DNA from: DATGFB01 sp032160545
Lineage (GTDB): Bacteria > Actinomycetota > Actinomycetes > Mycobacteriales > Jatrophihabitantaceae
Reading direction: 5' to 3'
Assembly: GCA_032160545.1 (NCBI GenBank)
Contig: JAVHVN010000001.1
Location: forward strand, 4,589-68,588
DNA length: 64,000 bases
Part shown: positions 61,618-64,000 of the stretch, one piece after another
How the letters are laid out: each line of letters begins with the position of its first letter
Numbering within the stretch: position 1 is the first letter of the stretch
Notes under the pieces: model-generated
The model's input: the letters and a program-made list of their open reading frames with translations, nothing else
Told to the model about the DNA's origin: nothing
The model's database searches: none
Program-made: the position numbers and the translations under genes

Positions 61618-62181
61618 ATGACGAGCCTCGATGACCGTCCGCGCTGCGCGTGGGCGCTGTCCGCGCCGGAGTACGTCGCCTATCACGACGACGAGTGGGG
61701 CCGGCCCCTGCACGGCGACGTCGCGCTGTTCGAACGGCTCTCCCTCGAGGCGTTCCAGTCCGGGCTGTCCTGGCTGGTGATCCTGCGCAAGCGGCCCGCG
61801 TTCCGCGCCGCCTTCGCCGGCTTCGACATCGACCTCGTCGCGGCGTTCGACCACGCCGAGATCGCCCGTCTCCTCGGCGACGCGGGCATCGTGCGCAACC
61901 GGGCGAAGATCGACGCGACGATCGCCAACGCGCGCGCGATCCGCAGCAACGTCCCGGAAGGGCTGGACGCGCTGCTCTGGTCGTTCGCACCCCATGACGC
62001 CCGGCAGCCGGCGACGCTGGCCGACGTCCCTTCGACGTCGGCGGAATCCGTCGCGATGGCCAAGGAACTCAAGCGACGCGGACTGCGCTTCGTCGGGCCG
62101 ACGACCGCGTACGCGCTGATGCAGGCGACCGGCATGGTGGACGACCATGTGGCGACCTGCTGGCGGGCTACCGCCCGGTGA
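61618..62181 (+). CDS. tag: DNA-3-methyladenine glycosylase I
   Basis: Tag removes 3-methyladenine in base-excision repair. The 187-residue protein has the zinc ligands Cys (RCAWAL), His (YHDDEWG), and His and Cys near the end (DDHVATC). The catalytic-site glutamate lies in LEAFQSGLSW, and the conserved FVGPTTAYALMQATGMV helps form the base pocket. The ATG is 26 bases after the DivIVA-like gene. Its last 14 bases overlap the convergent enoyl-CoA hydratase gene. Confidence 0.93.
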   Translation: MTSLDDRPRCAWALSAPEYVAYHDDEWGRPLHGDVALFERLSLEAFQSGLSWLVILRKRPAFRAAFAGFDIDLVAAFDHAEIARLLGDAGIVRNRAKIDATIANARAIRSNVPEGLDALLWSFAPHDARQPATLADVPSTSAESVAMAKELKRRGLRFVGPTTAYALMQATGMVDDHVATCWRATAR

Positions 62182-62956
62182 AGACCGGCTTCTGCCTCGC
62201 CACGAACGCCGCCGTCGCATTGCGGTGATCCGCGGTTGCGCCCACTCGTGCCTGCAACTCGGCCTCCTTGGTGAGCGCCTCCTCGAGGGTCGCGGTGGCC
62301 GCGAACGCCAGCGACTCCTTGATCGCCGCGTACGCAGCAGTGGGGCCGGCCGCGAGACGCGCCGCGAGCTCCTGCGCGGCGGGCAGCAGCCGGTCGGGCT
62401 CCACGACCGCGTTCACCAGCCCCATCTCGAGCGCCGCCTCGGCCGTGACCGGCTCGGCCAGCAGGGCGAGGGCGGTGGCGCGGGCCGAACCGACGATCCG
62501 GGGCAGCGTCCAGGACACACCGCTGTCGAGCGTCAGGCCCACGTTCGCGAAGGCGAGCAGGAATCCGGCGCGGCTCGACGCCAGCCGGAAATCGCAGGCG
62601 AACGCGAGCCCCGCGCCCGCCCCTGCGGCCATGCCGTTGACCGCCGCGACGACCGGCACGGGCAGGTGTGTGAGGGTCGTGACGATGGGGTTGTAATGCT
62701 CGGTCACCGTGTTCAGCGGCGCCGGGTCGTTCGACTCGAGCAGCGCGACGTGCTCGCGCAGGTCCTGGCCGCCGCAGAAGCCGCGACCGGCGCCGGTGAG
62801 GACGACGGCGCGGACCGTCTCGTCCCGCGCGATCGAGTCGAGCCCGTCCATGAGCGCCTCCTTCAGCGCCACCGAGAGGGAGTTCATCGAGTCGGGACGG
62901 TTCAGGGTGAGCGTCGCAACGCCGTCGGCACGGTCGATGAGCAGCACGTCGGACAC
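62168..62956 (-). CDS. Enoyl-CoA hydratase/isomerase family protein (PaaG-like)
   Basis: The 262-residue crotonase-fold protein has LNRPDSMNSLSVALKEALM, the oxyanion-hole loop GAGRGFCGGQDLREH, AVNGMAAGAGAGLAFACDFRLA and NVGLTLDSGVSWTLPRIVG, where the Asp replaces the Glu of classic hydratases, as in the PaaG isomerase group. GTG 62956 is set by GGGAGG, 9 bases upstream on its strand. It lies between tag and DUF3117, as in other actinobacteria. Confidence 0.86.
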   Translation of the reverse strand: MSDVLLIDRADGVATLTLNRPDSMNSLSVALKEALMDGLDSIARDETVRAVVLTGAGRGFCGGQDLREHVALLESNDPAPLNTVTEHYNPIVTTLTHLPVPVVAAVNGMAAGAGAGLAFACDFRLASSRAGFLLAFANVGLTLDSGVSWTLPRIVGSARATALALLAEPVTAEAALEMGLVNAVVEPDRLLPAAQELAARLAAGPTAAYAAIKESLAFAATATLEEALTKEAELQARVGATADHRNATAAFVARQKPVFTGR

Positions 62957-63130
62957 GATGAGATGCCTCCCGAGGGCGCGGTGCGGATGGTTCCTGGGGA
63001 CGCTACCGCCCCCCGGAGTTGGGGGAGCGGCCCGCAATGCTGGAGAATGGAACGCCAGGGTGCGCACGTCCACCGGCGCCCGGCGGTTTGACAACACGTG
63101 AGCGTGCAGAGCTCACCTAGGAGGTACGGC

Positions 63131-63298
63131 ATGGCGGCCATGAAGCCGCGGACGGGCGACGGTCCGCTCGAGGTCACCAAGGAGGGGCGCGGCATTGTGA
63201 TGCGCGTCCCTCTCGAAGGCGGTGGTCGCCTCGTAGTGGAGATGACCCCTGACGAGGCGTCCGCGCTGGGTGACGCTCTGAAGAACGTCGTCAGCTGA
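63131..63298 (+). CDS. DUF3117 protein
   Basis: The 55-residue protein (MAAMKPRTGDGPLEVTKEGR, then IVMRVPLEGGGRLVVEMTPDEA) is a highly conserved actinobacterial family (Rv1211) of unknown role, probably a small beta-hairpin plus helix. Its ATG is set by AGGAGGT at 63119-63125. A TTGACA -35-like box lies at 63088-63093, and a GTGAGC/GCTCAC hairpin just before the ribosome site. Confidence 0.9.
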   Translation: MAAMKPRTGDGPLEVTKEGRGIVMRVPLEGGGRLVVEMTPDEASALGDALKNVVS

Positions 63299-63311
63299 TT
63301 CGCTGACACCC

Positions 63312-63349
63312 GCGACCCCGGGCCCGGCCTTCGCCGGAACCGGGGTCGC
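63312..63349 (+). terminator. Intrinsic-type hairpin after DUF3117
   Basis: GCGACCCCGG (63312-63321) pairs perfectly with CCGGGGTCGC (63340-63349). An inner CCGGC-cttc-GCCGG stem makes a stacked hairpin. There is no U tract, as is usual for actinobacterial terminators. It lies 14 bases after the stop codon. Confidence 0.7.
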
Positions 63350-63396
63350 GCTCTGTCCGCCTCCGCCTCCGCATGCCGCCGTGGCAGGATCGGCGG

Positions 63397-64000
63397 GTGC
63401 TCGACGTCCGTCTCGCCGCCGCGTCCGACGCGTTCCCCGCCGCCGAGACGCGCCGGGTCGACACTCGCGGGCGCAGCTCGCAACTGCGGCTGGCCGCCGG
63501 GCTCCTGAGCCGCGAACTCGACAAGCCGGCAGCGCTCGACGTCTCCGGGCTCACCGGTGAGCGGCTGAGCGCGTTCGTCGAAGGCCTGGTGCTCGGCGGT
63601 CACCGCCTCGCCGGGCCGACCGCCGCCCCGGCCGACCTCCCGGTCCGCCTGGTCGGCGTCCAGGACGAGAGCGCGCTCGAGCGGGGGCGAAGCGCCGCTG
63701 CGGCGACCATGTGGGCGCGTGAGCTGGCGAACACGCCGGCGTCGACGAAGACCCCGTCCTGGCTGGGCACCCGCGCCGCCGGCCAACTCAGGCCGCTGGG
63801 CGTCGAGGTCGCCGTGCGTGACGAGCAGTGGCTGGCTGACGAGGGCTTCGGCGGCGTCCTCGCTGTCGGGGCTGGCGCCGCCGCGCCGCCGCGTCTGATC
63901 GAGGCGTCGTGGCGGCCGCGCCGTGCACGTGCCGGCGTGCATGCGGTCCTCGTCGGCAAGGGCATCACCTTCGACACCGGGGGCATCAACCTCAAACGCG
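63397..64000 (+). CDS. pepA: M17 leucyl aminopeptidase (5' part, cut by window end)
   Basis: An open frame from GTG 63397 runs off the window without a stop. The 201 codons present encode the N-terminal macro-like domain and the start of the catalytic domain, with WARELANTPASTKTP and the first metal-binding segment VLVGKGITFDTGGI, whose lysine is a zinc ligand. M17 enzymes trim N-terminal residues from peptides and use two metal ions. The N-terminal domain is short for the family. The rest lies downstream. Confidence 0.85.
   Translation, partial: MLDVRLAAASDAFPAAETRRVDTRGRSSQLRLAAGLLSRELDKPAALDVSGLTGERLSAFVEGLVLGGHRLAGPTAAPADLPVRLVGVQDESALERGRSAAAATMWARELANTPASTKTPSWLGTRAAGQLRPLGVEVAVRDEQWLADEGFGGVLAVGAGAAAPPRLIEASWRPRRARAGVHAVLVGKGITFDTGGINLKR

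Noticed and set aside
60017..61990. 657-codon minus-strand frame opposite the DivIVA-like gene and tag
   Set aside because: It spans two genes with well-supported plus-strand products and is Ser/Arg low complexity; the repeats keep many frames open.
62957..63942. Minus-strand frame across DUF3117 and the aminopeptidase start
   Set aside because: DUF3117 has a strong ribosome site and conserved sequence, and the plus-strand frame at 63397 encodes clear M17 motifs.

Overview
The window is about 70% GC and densely coded. It uses many GTG starts, 4-base ATGA/GTGA gene overlaps and typical actinobacterial single-copy families: mycothiol deacetylase MshB, DUF3117, DUF6542, a short-chain type cis-prenyltransferase, PhoH2 with an N-terminal PIN domain, FdxA and the DapD/DapE lysine branch. 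From memory, the gene order in 0-16 kb follows the Mycobacterium tuberculosis Rv1086-Rv1112 region, and the order in 50-63 kb follows Rv1170-Rv1211. It is therefore a free-living-type actinomycete chromosome, not a plasmid or phage. I cannot name a genus. No rRNA, tRNA, insertion sequence, CRISPR array or prophage was seen.

Layout. (1) 0-16 kb, core housekeeping: uppS-sseA, a small translationally coupled ORF plus phoH2, bioY, fumC, a YbjQ protein, glpX, an EamA exporter, xseA/xseB, a lipid-droplet-type protein, ispH, a DUF6542 protein, rmuC and ychF. (2) 16-21.4 kb, signalling and envelope stress: a double-GAF histidine kinase, a small HTH protein, a GAF/PP2C phosphatase and a three-gene DUF3618/Holin-X operon. 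(3) 21.8-31.7 kb, an accessory glycan locus: carbamoyltransferase, GT2, GT9, two GT4-like enzymes, a fused HldE-like heptose kinase/nucleotidyltransferase and a second GT9, almost all joined by 4-base overlaps, followed by a convergent secreted GH5 hydrolase whose stop codon shares a CTAG with the last GT9. (4) 31.8-44.3 kb: NAD-dependent epimerase, DEAD-box helicase with a structured leader, PucR regulator, typA, an FtsX/MacB-like ABC exporter with two ATPases, and an aminotransferase/omega-amidase pair. (5) 44.4-50.7 kb: a complete peptide ABC importer with a strong hairpin after the binding-protein gene. (6) 50.7-64 kb: mshB, DUF6113, DUF1269, GNAT, fdxA, a membrane-anchored lysozyme-like protein, dapD, dapE, MOSC, two LOG proteins, enoyl-CoA hydratase, a broken folP, a DivIVA-like protein with DNA repeats, tag, a second enoyl-CoA hydratase, DUF3117 and the start of an M17 aminopeptidase.

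How the parts work together. The glycan locus is the most likely place for an undescribed system. It pairs an ADP-heptose-type activating enzyme and two heptosyltransferase-family enzymes with a sugar carbamoyltransferase, in an organism that should have no LPS. Two broader signals recur. A TANNNT box sits 6-8 bases before many start codons (uppS, ispH, ychF, the PP2C phosphatase, the aminotransferase, dapE), which points to leaderless mRNAs. The conserved core also shows local decay or gaps: folP carries a large internal deletion with frameshifts, and dapC is absent from its usual place beside fdxA.
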